Assembly (NCBI GenBank): GCA_009926525.1
Contig: RFOR01000013.1
Span: 1 to 11,138 of the forward strand
Reading direction: 5' to 3'
From: Methylophilaceae bacterium
GTDB taxonomy: Bacteria > Pseudomonadota > Gammaproteobacteria > Burkholderiales > Methylophilaceae
DNA length: 11,138 nucleotides
A model generated the notes under the pieces. The model saw nothing but the letters and a program-made list of their open reading frames with translations, had not been told where the DNA came from and did no database searches. The stretch's first letter is position 1. The number at the start of each line of letters is the position of its first letter. The position numbers were made by a program, and so were the translations under genes. This document shows, in pieces, positions 1 through 9,495 of this stretch.

Positions 1-2403
1 TACATCACCTACATTCACTAAAGGACGTTGGTTAATATTAGTGTTTTGGTTAGAACGTGTGTACTTAGTAAGATTGTAAATGTCCACACCCACTTCGCCT
101 GCTAGCGCTTCAGCGTCATGCACACGAATCACAATACGACCTGAATCCACATAATCAACAATACCGCCACGACGTGCTTGAACTGTGGTACCAGAGTCAA
201 TCGCCACTGTACGTTCGATACCTGTACCTACCACTGCTTTTTCAGCACGTAGACATGGCACAGCTTGACGTTGCATGTTTGCGCCCATCAATGCACGGTT
301 CGCATCATCGTGTTCCAAGAATGGAATCAATGAAGCCGCAACAGAAACAATTTGGCCTGGCGCAACGTCCATGTATTGAACGCGGTCAGGTTGTGTCATT
401 GTAAATTCATTGTGATAACGCGCTGAGATGAGATCTTCTTTAAAGTTGCCTTTAGCATCCAGTTCAGAGTTAGCTTGCGCAATCATGTATTGACTCTCTT
501 CAATCGCAGAGAGGAAATCAATGTTTGCTGAAACTTTATTGCCATCAACACGGCGATAAGGTGTTTCTAAGAAGCCGTACTTATTGGTACGAGCATAAAG
601 CGCCAATGAGTTGATCAAACCAATGTTTGGACCTTCTGGCGTTTCAATCGGACATACACGACCGTAGTGCGTTGTATGAACGTCACGCACTTCAAAACCA
701 GCACGTTCGCGAGTCAAACCACCAGGGCCTAACGCTGAAACACGACGTTTATGCGTAATTTCAGACAGTGGGTTAGTTTGATCCATAAACTGACTTAATT
801 GGCTTGAGCCGAAGAATTCACGAATCGCGCTAGATACTGGCTTAGCGTTAATTAAATCGTGTGGCATCAAGTTATCTGATTCAGCTTGGCTTAAACGCTC
901 TTTCACAGCACGTTCAACACGCACTAAACCTGCGCGGAATTGATTTTCTGCCAATTCACCTACTGAACGGATACGTCGGTTACCTAAGTGATCGATATCG
1001 TCAATCTCACCACGGCCATTACGTAACTCAAGCAATACACCAACCACTGCCAAAATGTCGTCATTTGAAAGTGTTGAAGCACCTTCAGCACCTTGTGGAC
1101 CAACTTTTTCATAGAATTTACGTAACCAAGCAGCTGAACGTTCTTCAATTTTTTCTGGAAACGCACGACGATTGAACTTCATACGACCTACGACTGATAA
1201 GTCATAACGGTCTGGATTGAAGAACAGGCCTTCAAACAATGCTTGGACAGCGTCTTCCGTTGGTGGCTCACCAGGACGCATCATGCGGTAAATCGCAACG
1301 CGTGCGCTATATTGATCAGGAATTTCATCAATACGTAATGTTTGTGAAATGTAATCACCATGGTCTAAATCATTGGCATATAACGTGTTGATTTTCGCAA
1401 CATTTGCACCATGAAGTTTTTCTAGCAAGCTTTCGGTGATTTCGTCATTTGCATTTGCAACAACTTCACCAGTTTCTTTGTCCACGATGCCGTTAGCAAT
1501 GGTACGACCTAATACAAACTCAACAGGCACAGCAATTTTGCTGATACCAGCTTTTTCCATATCACGGATGTGTTTAACAGTGATTCGTTTGTCTTTAGCA
1601 ACAATCACCGTACCGTCTTTAGCGGTAATGTCGAACTTAGCAACTTCACCACGTAAACGCTCTGGCACTAATTCAAATTGAACACCCTTTGCTGATAGGT
1701 GGAATGTATCCACGTCATAAAATGTTTCAAGAATTTGTTCTGGCGTGTAACCAAGCGCTTTAAGCATGATAGTGACTGGCATCTTACGACGACGGTCAAC
1801 ACGGAAATACAAGTAATCTTTTGGATCAAACTCAAAATCCAACCATGAACCACGGTAAGGAATAATACGTGCTGAGAATAATAATTTGCCTGAACTGTGT
1901 GTTTTACCACGGTCATGCTCAAAGAATACGCCTGGGCTACGGTGTAATTGGGAAACAATTACACGCTCAGTACCGTTAATCACAAATGAGCCATTTTCAG
2001 TCATCAAAGGCAATTCGCCCATGTAAACTTCTTGCTCTTTCACTTCCTTCACAGTTGGCTTAGAAGCCTCTTTATCCATAATGGTCAAACGTACTTTGAC
2101 GCGCAAGGGTGCTGCGTAAGTTAAGCCACGTTGTTGACATTCTTTGACGTCAAAAGGCTCCGCACCCAAGTGATAACTCACGTAATCTAAACGTGCGTTA
2201 CCTGAGTGGCTAACGATTGGGAAAATAGAACTAAATGTTGCTTGTAAACCAGCATCTTCACGTTTGTCAGCAGTAACATTTGCTTGTAAAAACGCTGCAT
2301 AAGATTCTAATTGCATTGCGAGCAAGTATGGAATTTCTTGCACACTTTCACGTTTAGCAAAACTCTTACGAATACGTTTCTTTTCGGTAAAGGAATAGCT
2401 CAT
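1..2403 (-). CDS. rpoB: RNA polymerase beta subunit, N-terminal 801 residues (partial)
   Basis: Beta subunit of RNA polymerase, forming one side of the active-site cleft with beta'. The frame stays open from ATG (2403-2401) to the window edge, so about 60% of the usual 1340-1390 residues is present and the 3' end is missing. The start [15 protein letters not shown] and the preceding AGGAG, 5 nt upstream, fix the start. Visible regions include the protrusion and lobe (first about 450 residues), the rifampicin pocket ([15 protein letters not shown], then THKRR) and the fork segment PIETPEGPN. Rifampicin-contact residues equivalent to E. coli D516, H526 and S531 are D541, H551 and S556, all wild type, so a sensitive target is inferred. 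The residue equivalent to E. coli P552 is Thr (T577). A 126-bp spacer with two hairpins separates it from rplL upstream. rpoC should follow beyond position 1. Confidence 0.99.
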   Translation of the reverse strand, partial: MSYSFTEKKRIRKSFAKRESVQEIPYLLAMQLESYAAFLQANVTADKREDAGLQATFSSIFPIVSHSGNARLDYVSYHLGAEPFDVKECQQRGLTYAAPLRVKVRLTIMDKEASKPTVKEVKEQEVYMGELPLMTENGSFVINGTERVIVSQLHRSPGVFFEHDRGKTHSSGKLLFSARIIPYRGSWLDFEFDPKDYLYFRVDRRRKMPVTIMLKALGYTPEQILETFYDVDTFHLSAKGVQFELVPERLRGEVAKFDITAKDGTVIVAKDKRITVKHIRDMEKAGISKIAVPVEFVLGRTIANGIVDKETGEVVANANDEITESLLEKLHGANVAKINTLYANDLDHGDYISQTLRIDEIPDQYSARVAIYRMMRPGEPPTEDAVQALFEGLFFNPDRYDLSVVGRMKFNRRAFPEKIEERSAAWLRKFYEKVGPQGAEGASTLSNDDILAVVGVLLELRNGRGEIDDIDHLGNRRIRSVGELAENQFRAGLVRVERAVKERLSQAESDNLMPHDLINAKPVSSAIREFFGSSQLSQFMDQTNPLSEITHKRRVSALGPGGLTRERAGFEVRDVHTTHYGRVCPIETPEGPNIGLINSLALYARTNKYGFLETPYRRVDGNKVSANIDFLSAIEESQYMIAQANSELDAKGNFKEDLISARYHNEFTMTQPDRVQYMDVAPGQIVSVAASLIPFLEHDDANRALMGANMQRQAVPCLRAEKAVVGTGIERTVAIDSGTTVQARRGGIVDYVDSGRIVIRVHDAEALAGEVGVDIYNLTKYTRSNQNTNINQRPLVNVGDV

Positions 2404-2425
2404 AGCGTCTCCTAAGGGGGTAAAA

Positions 2426-2468
2426 GGTAGAAGGTAAGACACGCAATTTTGATGCCTTATCTTCTACC
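2426..2468 (-). promoter_or_regulatory. Hairpin in rpoB leader, candidate mRNA processing site
   Basis: Arms at 2426-2438 and 2456-2468 (GGTAGAAGGTAAG against CTTATCTTCTACC on the plus strand) pair over 13 bp with one mismatch that can be a wobble, enclosing a 17-nt loop. It lies between the attenuator-like hairpin and the rpoB Shine-Dalgarno. In E. coli the rplL-rpoB spacer holds an RNase III cleavage hairpin, so a processing or stability role is inferred. The pairing is seen directly; the cleavage is not. Confidence 0.5.
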
Positions 2469-2473
2469 ATCTT

Positions 2474-2508
2474 AAAAATGGTTAAGGCTGACGGTTTCCC
2501 GTCAGCCT
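2474..2508 (-). terminator. Attenuator-like hairpin after rplL
   Basis: A perfect 10-bp GC-rich stem (AGGCTGACGG at 2485-2494 with CCGTCAGCCT at 2499-2508, 4-nt loop) begins 21 nt past the rplL stop codon. On the minus strand a run of five T follows about 6 nt after the stem. The gap before the T run makes it weaker than a classic intrinsic terminator, which fits partial termination between ribosomal-protein genes and rpoBC as known for E. coli. Function is inferred. Confidence 0.55.
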
Positions 2509-2529
2509 AAATCTAGCTTACAACTTGAA

Positions 2530-2913
2530 TTACTTGATTTCGCCAGTTGCGCCAGCTTCAATCAATTTCTTCAATGTTTCATCAGCATCAGCTTTTGACA
2601 CGCCTTCTTTAACTGCTTTAGGTGCGCCATCAACTAGGTCTTTAGCTTCTTTCAAGCCAAGTGCTGTGATTTCACGAACTGCTTTAATAACGTTTACTTT
2701 ATTGTCGCCAGCAGCCAACAAGATAACGTCAAATTCTGATTTCTCAGCAGCAGCAGAAGCGCCGCCACCAGCTGCAGGTGCCGCAGCAACTGCAACAGCT
2801 GCAGCAGCAGCTGAAACGCCAAATTTTTCTTCCATGTCTTTGATCAATTCTGAAAGTTCAAGAACTGATAAAGCTGCTACTGCATCTAAAATTTCTGATT
2901 TAGAAATTGCCAT
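2530..2913 (-). CDS. rplL: 50S ribosomal protein L7/L12
   Basis: Stalk protein present in several copies per ribosome; it binds L10 through its N-terminal domain and recruits EF-Tu, EF-G and other translational GTPases through its C-terminal domain. The 127-residue product is near the family length of about 121-127. It shows the N-terminal dimerisation helices (residues 1-33), an Ala/Gly-rich flexible hinge (about 34-58), and the compact C-terminal domain with the conserved segment [20 protein letters not shown] and ending GEIK. AGGAG lies 8 nt before the ATG. It follows rplJ by 47 bp with no obvious terminator between them, so the two are very likely co-transcribed. The low-complexity GCN codons of the hinge create a long shadow reading frame on the opposite strand. 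Confidence 0.99.
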   Translation of the reverse strand: MAISKSEILDAVAALSVLELSELIKDMEEKFGVSAAAAAVAVAAAPAAGGGASAAAEKSEFDVILLAAGDNKVNVIKAVREITALGLKEAKDLVDGAPKAVKEGVSKADADETLKKLIEAGATGEIK

Positions 2914-2960
2914 TTGTAATACTCCTGATAAATAAAATGTAGTTTAAGTTTGCGATAAAG

Positions 2961-3482
2961 TTACGCGGCTTTTTGATCGCGCACTGCAGCAAGGCCACGT
3001 ACGAATTTAGTAGGTACTTCATTAAGAGTACGTACAAATTTCGCAACAGGTGCTTGCATAGTGCCGAGCAATTTAGCCAACAATTCTTCACGGCTTGGCA
3101 ATGAAGCCAATGCTTGAACGCCTTTGACGTCCATAACTTGGTTCGGCATTGCGCCAGCTTTAATGATGAATTTGTCGTTAGCTTTAGCAAAGTCGCTAAG
3201 TACTTTAGCGGCTGATACTGGATCGGAAGATATACCGAACACTAATGGACCAACCATTTCGTTCGCCAATCCAGAAAACGGTGTGCCTTCAACAGCACGA
3301 CGTACCAATGTATTTTTCAATACACGTAGGTAAACGCCTGATTTTCTAGCTTGTGCGCGCAATTCAGTCATTTCGCCCACTTGTAAGCCACGATACTCAG
3401 CAACGATGATTGCTTGGGCCGTCGAGACTTGCTCGCTGACTTCAACAACTACTGCCTTTTTCTGTTCAAGATTAAGACTCAA
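2961..3482 (-). CDS. rplJ: 50S ribosomal protein L10, TTG start
   Basis: L10 anchors the L12 dimers to the GTPase-associated centre of 23S rRNA and, complexed with L12, represses translation of its own mRNA in other proteobacteria. The product has 173 residues (family about 165-175) with the N-terminal rRNA-binding domain, including [18 protein letters not shown] and [18 protein letters not shown], and a C-terminal helix region ending AAVRDQKAA that binds L12. The start codon is TTG (3482-3480): it has an AGGAG 6 nt upstream, an in-frame TAA lies a few codons further upstream, and the next Met is at residue 38, inside the conserved domain. It is preceded by a 331-bp spacer that carries a structured leader. 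Confidence 0.97.
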   Translation of the reverse strand: MSLNLEQKKAVVVEVSEQVSTAQAIIVAEYRGLQVGEMTELRAQARKSGVYLRVLKNTLVRRAVEGTPFSGLANEMVGPLVFGISSDPVSAAKVLSDFAKANDKFIIKAGAMPNQVMDVKGVQALASLPSREELLAKLLGTMQAPVAKFVRTLNEVPTKFVRGLAAVRDQKAA

Positions 3483-3710
3483 GGTCTTCTCCTTCCGTTA
3501 ATTAAACTTTTATAGCAAAACACTACAAAAGCCATCCCACGGCGACCTTTCGTCAGGAGTATTTTTCAATACTGTCCTGTTTTCAGGGGACGCCATCTGC
3601 GTAGGTATTCATCAATCAGCAACAGAGGATTGAATATCTAACCCTTCATCACCCATTACTGACCACTACCATTAAACCCACCAATTAACTTCAATTGGTT
3701 CTGGTGCCTA
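3483..3710 (-). promoter_or_regulatory. rplJ leader, L10(L12) autoregulatory type
   Basis: Upstream of rplJ the RNA can form a closed domain: a 6-bp stem from 3591-3596 with 3539-3544 (one G-U pair) encloses two hairpins, 3558-3573 (perfect 6-bp stem, GAAA loop on the RNA) and 3576-3587 (CCTG/CAGG with a four-A loop). A separate 7-bp palindromic hairpin lies at 3680-3699. Position before rplJ and a multi-branched domain close to the ribosome-binding site match the known L10 leader of proteobacteria, where L10-L12 binding represses translation. Assignment to that family is inferred and was not checked with a covariance model. The Shine-Dalgarno GGAAGGAG is at 3489-3496. Confidence 0.6.
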
Positions 3711-3716
3711 CGGTCT

Positions 3717-3746
3717 TTGATAACCTTGATATCTTTTATATTTCAA
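3717..3746 (-). promoter_or_regulatory. Candidate sigma70 promoter for rplJL-rpoBC
   Basis: On the minus strand TTGAAA (3746-3741, 5 of 6 matches to consensus) is followed after 18 bp by TATCAA (3722-3717, 4 of 6). The start would fall near 3710, giving a leader of about 228 nt that contains the whole folded region. Other weak pairings occur in the same AT-rich stretch, for example TTGATG with GATATC at 17 bp, so the exact boxes are uncertain. E. coli has a promoter at this place. Confidence 0.35.
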
Positions 3747-3813
3747 AAAACATCAAGCCCAAAGCCCTTTATTGAGCTAATTTTAATTAGCCCAAAAATA
3801 CATTACCCAGCAA

Positions 3814-4506
3814 TTAAGCTAGGTTAGATTGATCTACTCGTACACCAACACCCATGGTGCTAGATACAGATATTTTCTTCAAATACTGACCTTTTGATGA
3901 CGCTGGTTTTGCCTTATTTAAAGCATCAACCAATGCAGCCAAGTTTTGTTGCAATGCATCAACCGTGAATGAAGCGCGACCAATTGTGCAATGAATAATG
4001 CCGCCTTTGTCTGTACGGTATTGCACTTGACCAGCTTTAGCGTCTTTAACTGCTTTAGCCACATCAGGTGTCACCGTGCCAACTTTAGGGTTAGGCATCA
4101 AACCACGTGGGCCTAATACTTGACCCAATTGACCAACGATACGCATTGCATCTGGTGTAGCAATTGCCACATCAAAATCCAACATACCGCCTTTAACTTG
4201 CTCAGCCAAGTCTTCAAAACCAACGATTTCAGCGCCGGCTGCTTTAGCAGCTTCTGCTTGCGCACCTTGCGCAAACACAGCAACACGTTTTGTTTTACCA
4301 GTACCATTTGGCAATACCAAAGCACCACGGATCAATTGATCAGATTTACGTGCATCAATACCCAAATTCACAACCGCATCAACTGACTCGTCAAATTTTG
4401 CAGTTGCAGTTTCTTTAACCAATGCCAATGCATCAGCAACTTGATATATCTTGTCGCGATCAACTTTTGATTGCAAAGCTGCATTACGTTTAGAAATCTT
4501 AGCCAT
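3814..4506 (-). CDS. rplA: 50S ribosomal protein L1
   Basis: L1 forms the mobile L1 stalk of the large subunit, which helps move deacylated tRNA out of the E site; in E. coli it also represses the L11-L1 operon by binding the mRNA leader. The 230-residue product (E. coli 234) begins [14 protein letters not shown] and carries the typical [17 protein letters not shown] and [15 protein letters not shown] segments. The reading frame is open upstream to 4572, but the ATG at 4506-4504 matches the family start, has GGAGG 9 nt upstream, and sits one base after the rplK stop codon. The tight junction implies translational coupling to rplK. After its stop comes the long rplJ leader region. Confidence 0.99.
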   Translation of the reverse strand: MAKISKRNAALQSKVDRDKIYQVADALALVKETATAKFDESVDAVVNLGIDARKSDQLIRGALVLPNGTGKTKRVAVFAQGAQAEAAKAAGAEIVGFEDLAEQVKGGMLDFDVAIATPDAMRIVGQLGQVLGPRGLMPNPKVGTVTPDVAKAVKDAKAGQVQYRTDKGGIIHCTIGRASFTVDALQQNLAALVDALNKAKPASSKGQYLKKISVSSTMGVGVRVDQSNLA

Positions 4507-4507
4507 T

Positions 4508-4939
4508 TTATAAACCCTCCACTTCAATACCCATACTGCGAGCACTACCAGCAATCGTACGTACAGCAGCATCCATATCAGCAGCTGTTAGATCTGGCAT
4601 CTTAGTTTTAGCAATTTCCTCAGCTTGCGCACGAGTGATTTTGCCAACTTTGTCAGTATGTGGACGTGGTGAACCTTTTTCGATTTTCGCAGCTTTTTTG
4701 ATCAAAATCGTTGCAGGTGGAGTCTTCATTACGAATGTGAAGCTCTTGTCTGCAAATGCAGTAATCACAACAGGAATTGGAAGGCCAGGCTCAACACTTT
4801 GTGTCGCAGCATTAAATGCCTTACAGAATTCCATGATATTCAAACCACGTTGACCAAGTGCAGGACCGACTGGAGGACTTGGGTTAGCTTTACCTGCAGG
4901 AATCTGCAGTTTGATATAGCCAATAACTTTCTTTGCCAT
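4508..4939 (-). CDS. rplK: 50S ribosomal protein L11
   Basis: L11 binds the 1070 region of 23S rRNA with L10 at the GTPase-associated centre, and is the site where thiopeptides such as thiostrepton act and through which RelA senses stalled ribosomes. The 143-residue product has the usual length. The N-terminal domain shows [20 protein letters not shown] with its proline-rich turn, and the C-terminal rRNA-binding domain has the segment from about KVGKITRAQ to the end at EVEGL. AGGAG stands 7 nt before the ATG. It is followed by rplA after a single base and preceded by a 138-bp spacer with hairpins, a plausible site for a promoter and the L1 operator. Confidence 0.99.
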   Translation of the reverse strand: MAKKVIGYIKLQIPAGKANPSPPVGPALGQRGLNIMEFCKAFNAATQSVEPGLPIPVVITAFADKSFTFVMKTPPATILIKKAAKIEKGSPRPHTDKVGKITRAQAEEIAKTKMPDLTAADMDAAVRTIAGSARSMGIEVEGL

Positions 4940-4955
4940 TTTACGACTCCTAATA

Positions 4956-4984
4956 TGGGTGCAAGCGCTTATAAAAGCTCCCCA
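4956..4984 (-). promoter_or_regulatory. Possible L1 operator in rplK leader
   Basis: Just upstream of the rplK Shine-Dalgarno the minus strand can pair TGGG with CCCA (4984-4981 with 4959-4956) around a short inner GAGC/GCTT-like helix separated by unpaired bases. The stem - asymmetric loop - stem layout and the position before rplK resemble L1 mRNA targets, but the pairing is short and I cannot match it to a consensus from memory. Confidence 0.2.
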
Positions 4985-5025
4985 GTTTGGTAATTGCAGC
5001 GCTATTAAACGCTACGACTCATGCT

Positions 5026-5034
5026 ATTTTAGCA
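5026..5034 (-). promoter_or_regulatory. Possible extended -10 promoter for rplK
   Basis: The minus strand reads TGCTAAAAT, an extended -10 element with 5 of 6 matches to TATAAT, about 90 bp before the rplK ATG. No good -35 box lies 16-18 bp upstream. The element overlaps a 7-bp hairpin (5022-5028 with 5034-5040). Many proteobacteria start rplKA transcription in this spacer, which is the main reason to list it. Confidence 0.25.
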
Positions 5035-5043
5035 ATAGCAAAT

Positions 5044-5071
5044 GCTCGACCATCCCAAAGGATGGCCGAGC
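5044..5071 (-). terminator. Strong hairpin after nusG, possible partial terminator
   Basis: A 12-bp stem with one position that is a G-U wobble in RNA (GCTCGACCATCC at 5044-5055 with GGATGGCCGAGC at 5060-5071) and a 4-nt loop starts 6 nt after the nusG stop. The downstream minus-strand sequence is ATTTGC with no uniform T run, so it does not look like a full intrinsic terminator. It could protect the secE-nusG 3' end, be a processing site, or attenuate. Confidence 0.45.
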
Positions 5072-5077
5072 AAATTC

Positions 5078-5614
5078 TTAAACTTCTTTTTGGACCTGAC
5101 CGAACTCTAGTTCTACAGGCGTTGCGCGTCCAAAAATAACCACTGAAACGCGCAATTTACTTTTCTCGTAATTGATATCTTCAACGCTTCCAGAGAAGTC
5201 TTTGAATGGACCATCAATAACACGCACAGCCTCACCCTTTTCAAAGGTAAGTTTTTGTGTAGGATTGCTTTTACTGTCATCCATACGCTGCAAGATAATC
5301 TCAACTTCTTTATCTTTAATTGGCGTAGGCTTAAGGGCTGTTCCACCGATAAATGCAGTAACTCTAGGTGTGCTTTTTACCAAATGCCAGCTCTCATCCG
5401 TCATGTCCATTTGAACTAGCACATAACCAGGATATAACTTTCGTTCACTAATCGCTTTTTGACCAGCCTTCATTTCTACCACTTCTTCAACTGGCACTAA
5501 AATCTGACCGAACTGTTCTTTAAAGTCAGAACGTGAAACACGCTCTTCTAAACTACGCTGAACTGATTTCTCGAAACCAGAAAAAGCTTGAACTGCATAC
5601 CATCGCATACTCAT
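5078..5614 (-). CDS. nusG: Transcription termination/antitermination factor NusG
   Basis: NusG binds the beta' clamp helices of RNA polymerase, suppresses pausing, and links polymerase to Rho or to ribosomal protein S10. The product has 178 residues (E. coli 181). The NGN domain occupies about residues 1-115, with [15 protein letters not shown] near the start and [12 protein letters not shown] and FIGGT inside; the KOW domain is about 124-178, with [18 protein letters not shown] and [18 protein letters not shown]. The ATG at 5614 shares one base with the secE stop (TAATG), which points to coupled translation. A second in-frame ATG two codons later (5608) is possible; the first is chosen because of the overlap. 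Confidence 0.98.
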   Translation of the reverse strand: MSMRWYAVQAFSGFEKSVQRSLEERVSRSDFKEQFGQILVPVEEVVEMKAGQKAISERKLYPGYVLVQMDMTDESWHLVKSTPRVTAFIGGTALKPTPIKDKEVEIILQRMDDSKSNPTQKLTFEKGEAVRVIDGPFKDFSGSVEDINYEKSKLRVSVVIFGRATPVELEFGQVQKEV

Positions 5615-5967
5615 TAAGCACCCCGACCCATCAGCGCTTTTACTAATGATAAAAAGCCGACATCAACAATCCACATAAAAAGTGCCATCACCACAACAAG
5701 TACAAACACCGCCACAGTGGTTTGTATTGTTTCACGGCGTGACGGCCATACAACACGCTTCGCTTCTGCAACTGCATCACGAGAAAAAGCAAAGAATTCT
5801 TTGCCTGATTTTGTCGTAGACAACAGAACAGCCGCTGCAATCAATCCAGCCAAAACCGCCAAGATACGAACGACCATTGGCTGCTTTTCTTCAAGCAAAT
5901 AAAAGCCTGTTACGCCAAGCCCTACAAAGAGCAAGCTAAATACAAGCTTAATTTTATCAATCATCAT
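5614..5967 (-). CDS. secE: Preprotein translocase subunit SecE
   Basis: SecE clamps SecY in the inner-membrane SecYEG protein channel. The 117-residue product has three predicted membrane segments, at about residues 8-25, 31-50 and 85-105; three-segment SecE is typical of proteobacteria, while many other bacteria have one. The conserved amphipathic stretch and hinge, [18 protein letters not shown], precedes the last segment and marks the family. Two ATG codons stand in tandem at 5967 and 5964 and no convincing Shine-Dalgarno is seen before them; the nearest purine-rich piece is AAAGCG. tRNA-Trp ends 34 bp upstream and nusG overlaps the stop codon by one base. Confidence 0.97.
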   Translation of the reverse strand: MMIDKIKLVFSLLFVGLGVTGFYLLEEKQPMVVRILAVLAGLIAAAVLLSTTKSGKEFFAFSRDAVAEAKRVVWPSRRETIQTTVAVFVLVVVMALFMWIVDVGFLSLVKALMGRGA

Positions 5968-6001
5968 TTATGCGCTTTAGCTAAAAAAATTACTAAATAC
6001 A

Positions 6002-6077
6002 TGGCAGGCCAAGAGGGTCTCGAACCCCCAACCCTCGGTTTTGGAGACCGATACTCTACCAATTGAGCTATTGGCCT
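6002..6077 (-). tRNA. trpT: tRNA-Trp (anticodon CCA)
   Basis: A full 76-nt cloverleaf: acceptor AGGCCAA pairing with TTGGCCT, D stem GCTC/GAGT, anticodon stem TCGGT/ACCGA with loop CTCCAAA (anticodon CCA at 6044-6042), T stem with loop TTCGAGA, discriminator G and an encoded CCA end. It lies between tuf and secE, where betaproteobacteria commonly carry tRNA-Trp. The 5' end is only 15 bp from the hairpin that follows tuf, so it is probably excised from a read-through transcript. Confidence 0.98.
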
Positions 6078-6083
6078 GTACTT

Positions 6084-6124
6084 AAAAACTTAAGATGCTA
6101 CGCTGGGTTGTTAGCGTAGCATCT
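6084..6124 (-). terminator. Intrinsic terminator after tuf
   Basis: A perfect 12-bp stem (AGATGCTACGCT at 6093-6104 with AGCGTAGCATCT at 6113-6124, 8-nt loop) lies 20 nt past the tuf stop. On the minus strand it is followed by TTAAGTTTTTAAG, with five T in a row. The T run starts about 4 nt after the stem, so termination may be partial, which would suit read-through into tRNA-Trp and secE. Confidence 0.7.
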
Positions 6125-6144
6125 CGATTTGGTGAAACTAAAAA

Positions 6145-7335
<1,191 letters not shown>

Positions 7336-7373
7336 TTTTTTCTTCCTTTAATCTATCTAAATTAAGTTAATAC

Positions 7374-9464
7374 TTATTTTTTGTTGATAATTGCTTCAGC
7401 AACGTTTCTTGGTGCTTCAGTGTAATGCTTAAATTCCATGCTGTAACTTGCACGACCTTGAGACAATGAACGTACAACAGTTGAGTAACCAAACATCTCA
7501 GCTAGCGGCACTTCTGCACGAATAATTTTGCCTGTAGGGCTATCATCCATGCCTTGAATCATACCGCGACGCGATGACAAGTCACCCATCACATCACCCA
7601 TGTAGTCTTCTGGCGTTTCAACTTCAACAGCCATCATAGGCTCGAGCAAGATAGGGTCCGCTTTACGCATACCGTCTTTAAAGCCGATTGATGCTGCCAT
7701 CTTAAATGCGTTTTCGTTCGAGTCAACGTCATGGTATGAACCATCAAACAACGTTACTTTAACGTCAACAACAGGGAAGCCAGCCAAAATACCGCTAGGG
7801 ATAGTTTCTCTCAAGCCCTTTTCAACTGCAGGGATGAATTCACGTGGCACAGTACCACCTTTAATTTGATCAACGAATTCAAAACCCTTACCTTGCTCGT
7901 TAGGCTCCATGATAAGCCATACGTGACCGTATTGACCTTTACCACCAGATTGCTTAACAAACTTACCTTCAACTTCAACTTTCTTCTTGATCGCCTCGCG
8001 GTATGCCACTTGTGGCGCGCCAACGTTAGCTTCAACGCCAAACTCACGCTTCATACGGTCAACTAGAATTTCCAAGTGCAACTCACCCATACCAGAAATA
8101 ATGGTTTGGTTAGTTTCTTCGTCGGTTTTAACACGGAATGAAGGATCTTCTTGTGCCAAGCGGTTGAGCGCGATACCCATTTTTTCTTGGTCGGCTTTTG
8201 TTTTTGGCTCCACTGCAACGTGAATTACTGGCTCAGGGAAAATCATACGCTCAAGAATCACTTCATGATTCAAGCTACATAATGTATCGCCTGTTGTGGC
8301 TTCTTTAAGACCAACAGCTGCAGCAATGTCGCCGGCACGAACTTCATCAAGCGGCTCACGAGTATTCGCATGCATTTGCACAATACGGCCGATACGCTCT
8401 TTTTTACCTTTGATTGGGTTGTATACAGTATCACCTGCATTAACCACACCAGAATAAACACGGAAGAAGATCAATTGACCAACAAATGGGTCAGTCATAA
8501 TCTTAAATGCTAATGCTGAGAATTTTTCATCATCAGCAGCACGAAGACGAACTTCATTACCTTTTTCATCTTCAGCTTTAACAGGAGGAATGTCTGTCGG
8601 TGCTGGCATAAGCTCAATCACCTTATCCAACATTGCTTGAACACCTTTGTTCTTAAATGCTGATCCACACATCATTGGAACGATTTCAAACGCAATAGTA
8701 CGAATACGCAAACCAGCCAAGATATCTTCTTCTGACAAATCACCATTTTCTAGGTATTTGTTCATCAGCTCTTCATTAGCTTCAGCAGCAGCTTCCACCA
8801 TGTTTTCACGCCATTTAGCGCAATCAGCTTTTAGATTGTCAGGAATATCACGGTAATCAAACTTCATACCTTGCGAAGCTTCGTCCCAGAAAATTGCTTT
8901 CATCTTAACCAAGTCAACCACACCCTCGAAGGTTTCTGAAGCTCCGATAGGCACTTGCAATGGCACAGGGTTTGCTTTTAGACGAAGGCGCATTTGATCG
9001 TAAACTTTAAAGAAGTCCGCGCCAGCACGGTCCATCTTATTTACGAATGCCAAACGTGGCACCTTGTATTTGTTAGCTTGACGCCAAACAGTTTCAGATT
9101 GCGGCTGTACACCACCTACCGCACAGTACACCATACATGCACCGTCAAGCACACGCATTGAACGCTCAACCTCAATAGTGAAGTCAACGTGGCCCGGAGT
9201 ATCAATAATGTTGATACGGTGCTGATCGAACTGCTTAGCCATGCCAGACCAGAAGCAGGTTGTTGCTGCAGACGTAATAGTAATACCACGTTCTTGCTCT
9301 TGCTCCATCCAGTCCATCGTAGCAGCGCCATCATGCACTTCACCGATTTTGTGGTTAACACCAGTGTAAAAAAGAATACGTTCAGTTGTCGTTGTTTTAC
9401 CAGCGTCAATGTGCGCACTAATACCAATGTTACGGTAGCGTTCAATAGGGGTTTTACGAGCCAC
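7374..9464 (-). CDS. fusA: Elongation factor G, GTG start
   Basis: EF-G drives movement of tRNA and mRNA after each peptide bond and, with RRF, splits ribosomes for recycling. The product has 696 residues (E. coli 704). GTPase motifs: AHIDAGKT (17-24), RGITI (59-63), DTPGH (88-92) and NKMD (142-145). Domain II, III ([18 protein letters not shown]), IV ([12 protein letters not shown], then [14 protein letters not shown]) and V ([12 protein letters not shown]) follow in order. The start codon is GTG (9464-9462), matching the family start [15 protein letters not shown] and preceded by AAAGG at 8 nt. It follows rpsG by 31 bp and precedes tuf by 38 bp with no terminator seen, so the str genes appear to form one operon. 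Confidence 0.99.
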   Translation of the reverse strand: MARKTPIERYRNIGISAHIDAGKTTTTERILFYTGVNHKIGEVHDGAATMDWMEQEQERGITITSAATTCFWSGMAKQFDQHRINIIDTPGHVDFTIEVERSMRVLDGACMVYCAVGGVQPQSETVWRQANKYKVPRLAFVNKMDRAGADFFKVYDQMRLRLKANPVPLQVPIGASETFEGVVDLVKMKAIFWDEASQGMKFDYRDIPDNLKADCAKWRENMVEAAAEANEELMNKYLENGDLSEEDILAGLRIRTIAFEIVPMMCGSAFKNKGVQAMLDKVIELMPAPTDIPPVKAEDEKGNEVRLRAADDEKFSALAFKIMTDPFVGQLIFFRVYSGVVNAGDTVYNPIKGKKERIGRIVQMHANTREPLDEVRAGDIAAAVGLKEATTGDTLCSLNHEVILERMIFPEPVIHVAVEPKTKADQEKMGIALNRLAQEDPSFRVKTDEETNQTIISGMGELHLEILVDRMKREFGVEANVGAPQVAYREAIKKKVEVEGKFVKQSGGKGQYGHVWLIMEPNEQGKGFEFVDQIKGGTVPREFIPAVEKGLRETIPSGILAGFPVVDVKVTLFDGSYHDVDSNENAFKMAASIGFKDGMRKADPILLEPMMAVEVETPEDYMGDVMGDLSSRRGMIQGMDDSPTGKIIRAEVPLAEMFGYSTVVRSLSQGRASYSMEFKHYTEAPRNVAEAIINKK

Positions 9465-9495
9465 AGCGATTACCTTTTTTCTTTATATCTGTTGA

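Noticed and set aside
861..1175. Plus-strand 104-residue frame inside rpoB
   Set aside because: Lies wholly opposite well-conserved rpoB sequence, composition is unlike a real protein (His/Gln/Leu-rich), and no neighbouring genes face that way.
2525..2935. 136-residue Ala/Ser-rich plus-strand reading frame
   Set aside because: It mirrors rplL almost exactly; the Ala-rich hinge codons lack stops on the opposite strand. No ribosome-binding site or recognisable domain.
3531..3538. GCCATCCC recurring at 3531, near 5050 and near 10422 as a dispersed repeat
   Set aside because: Eight bases or fewer are shared, and two cases are hairpin arms; chance and GC-rich stem bias explain it.
3774..3793. 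GCTAAT/ATTAGC hairpin after rplA as a terminator
   Set aside because: Only 6 bp, AT-rich, and followed on the minus strand by TCAATAAA with no T run.
4507..4572. Upstream extension of rplA to 4572
   Set aside because: The extra 22 residues overlap the rplK coding end in another frame and do not resemble L1; the ATG at 4506 has a good ribosome-binding site and the family N-terminus.
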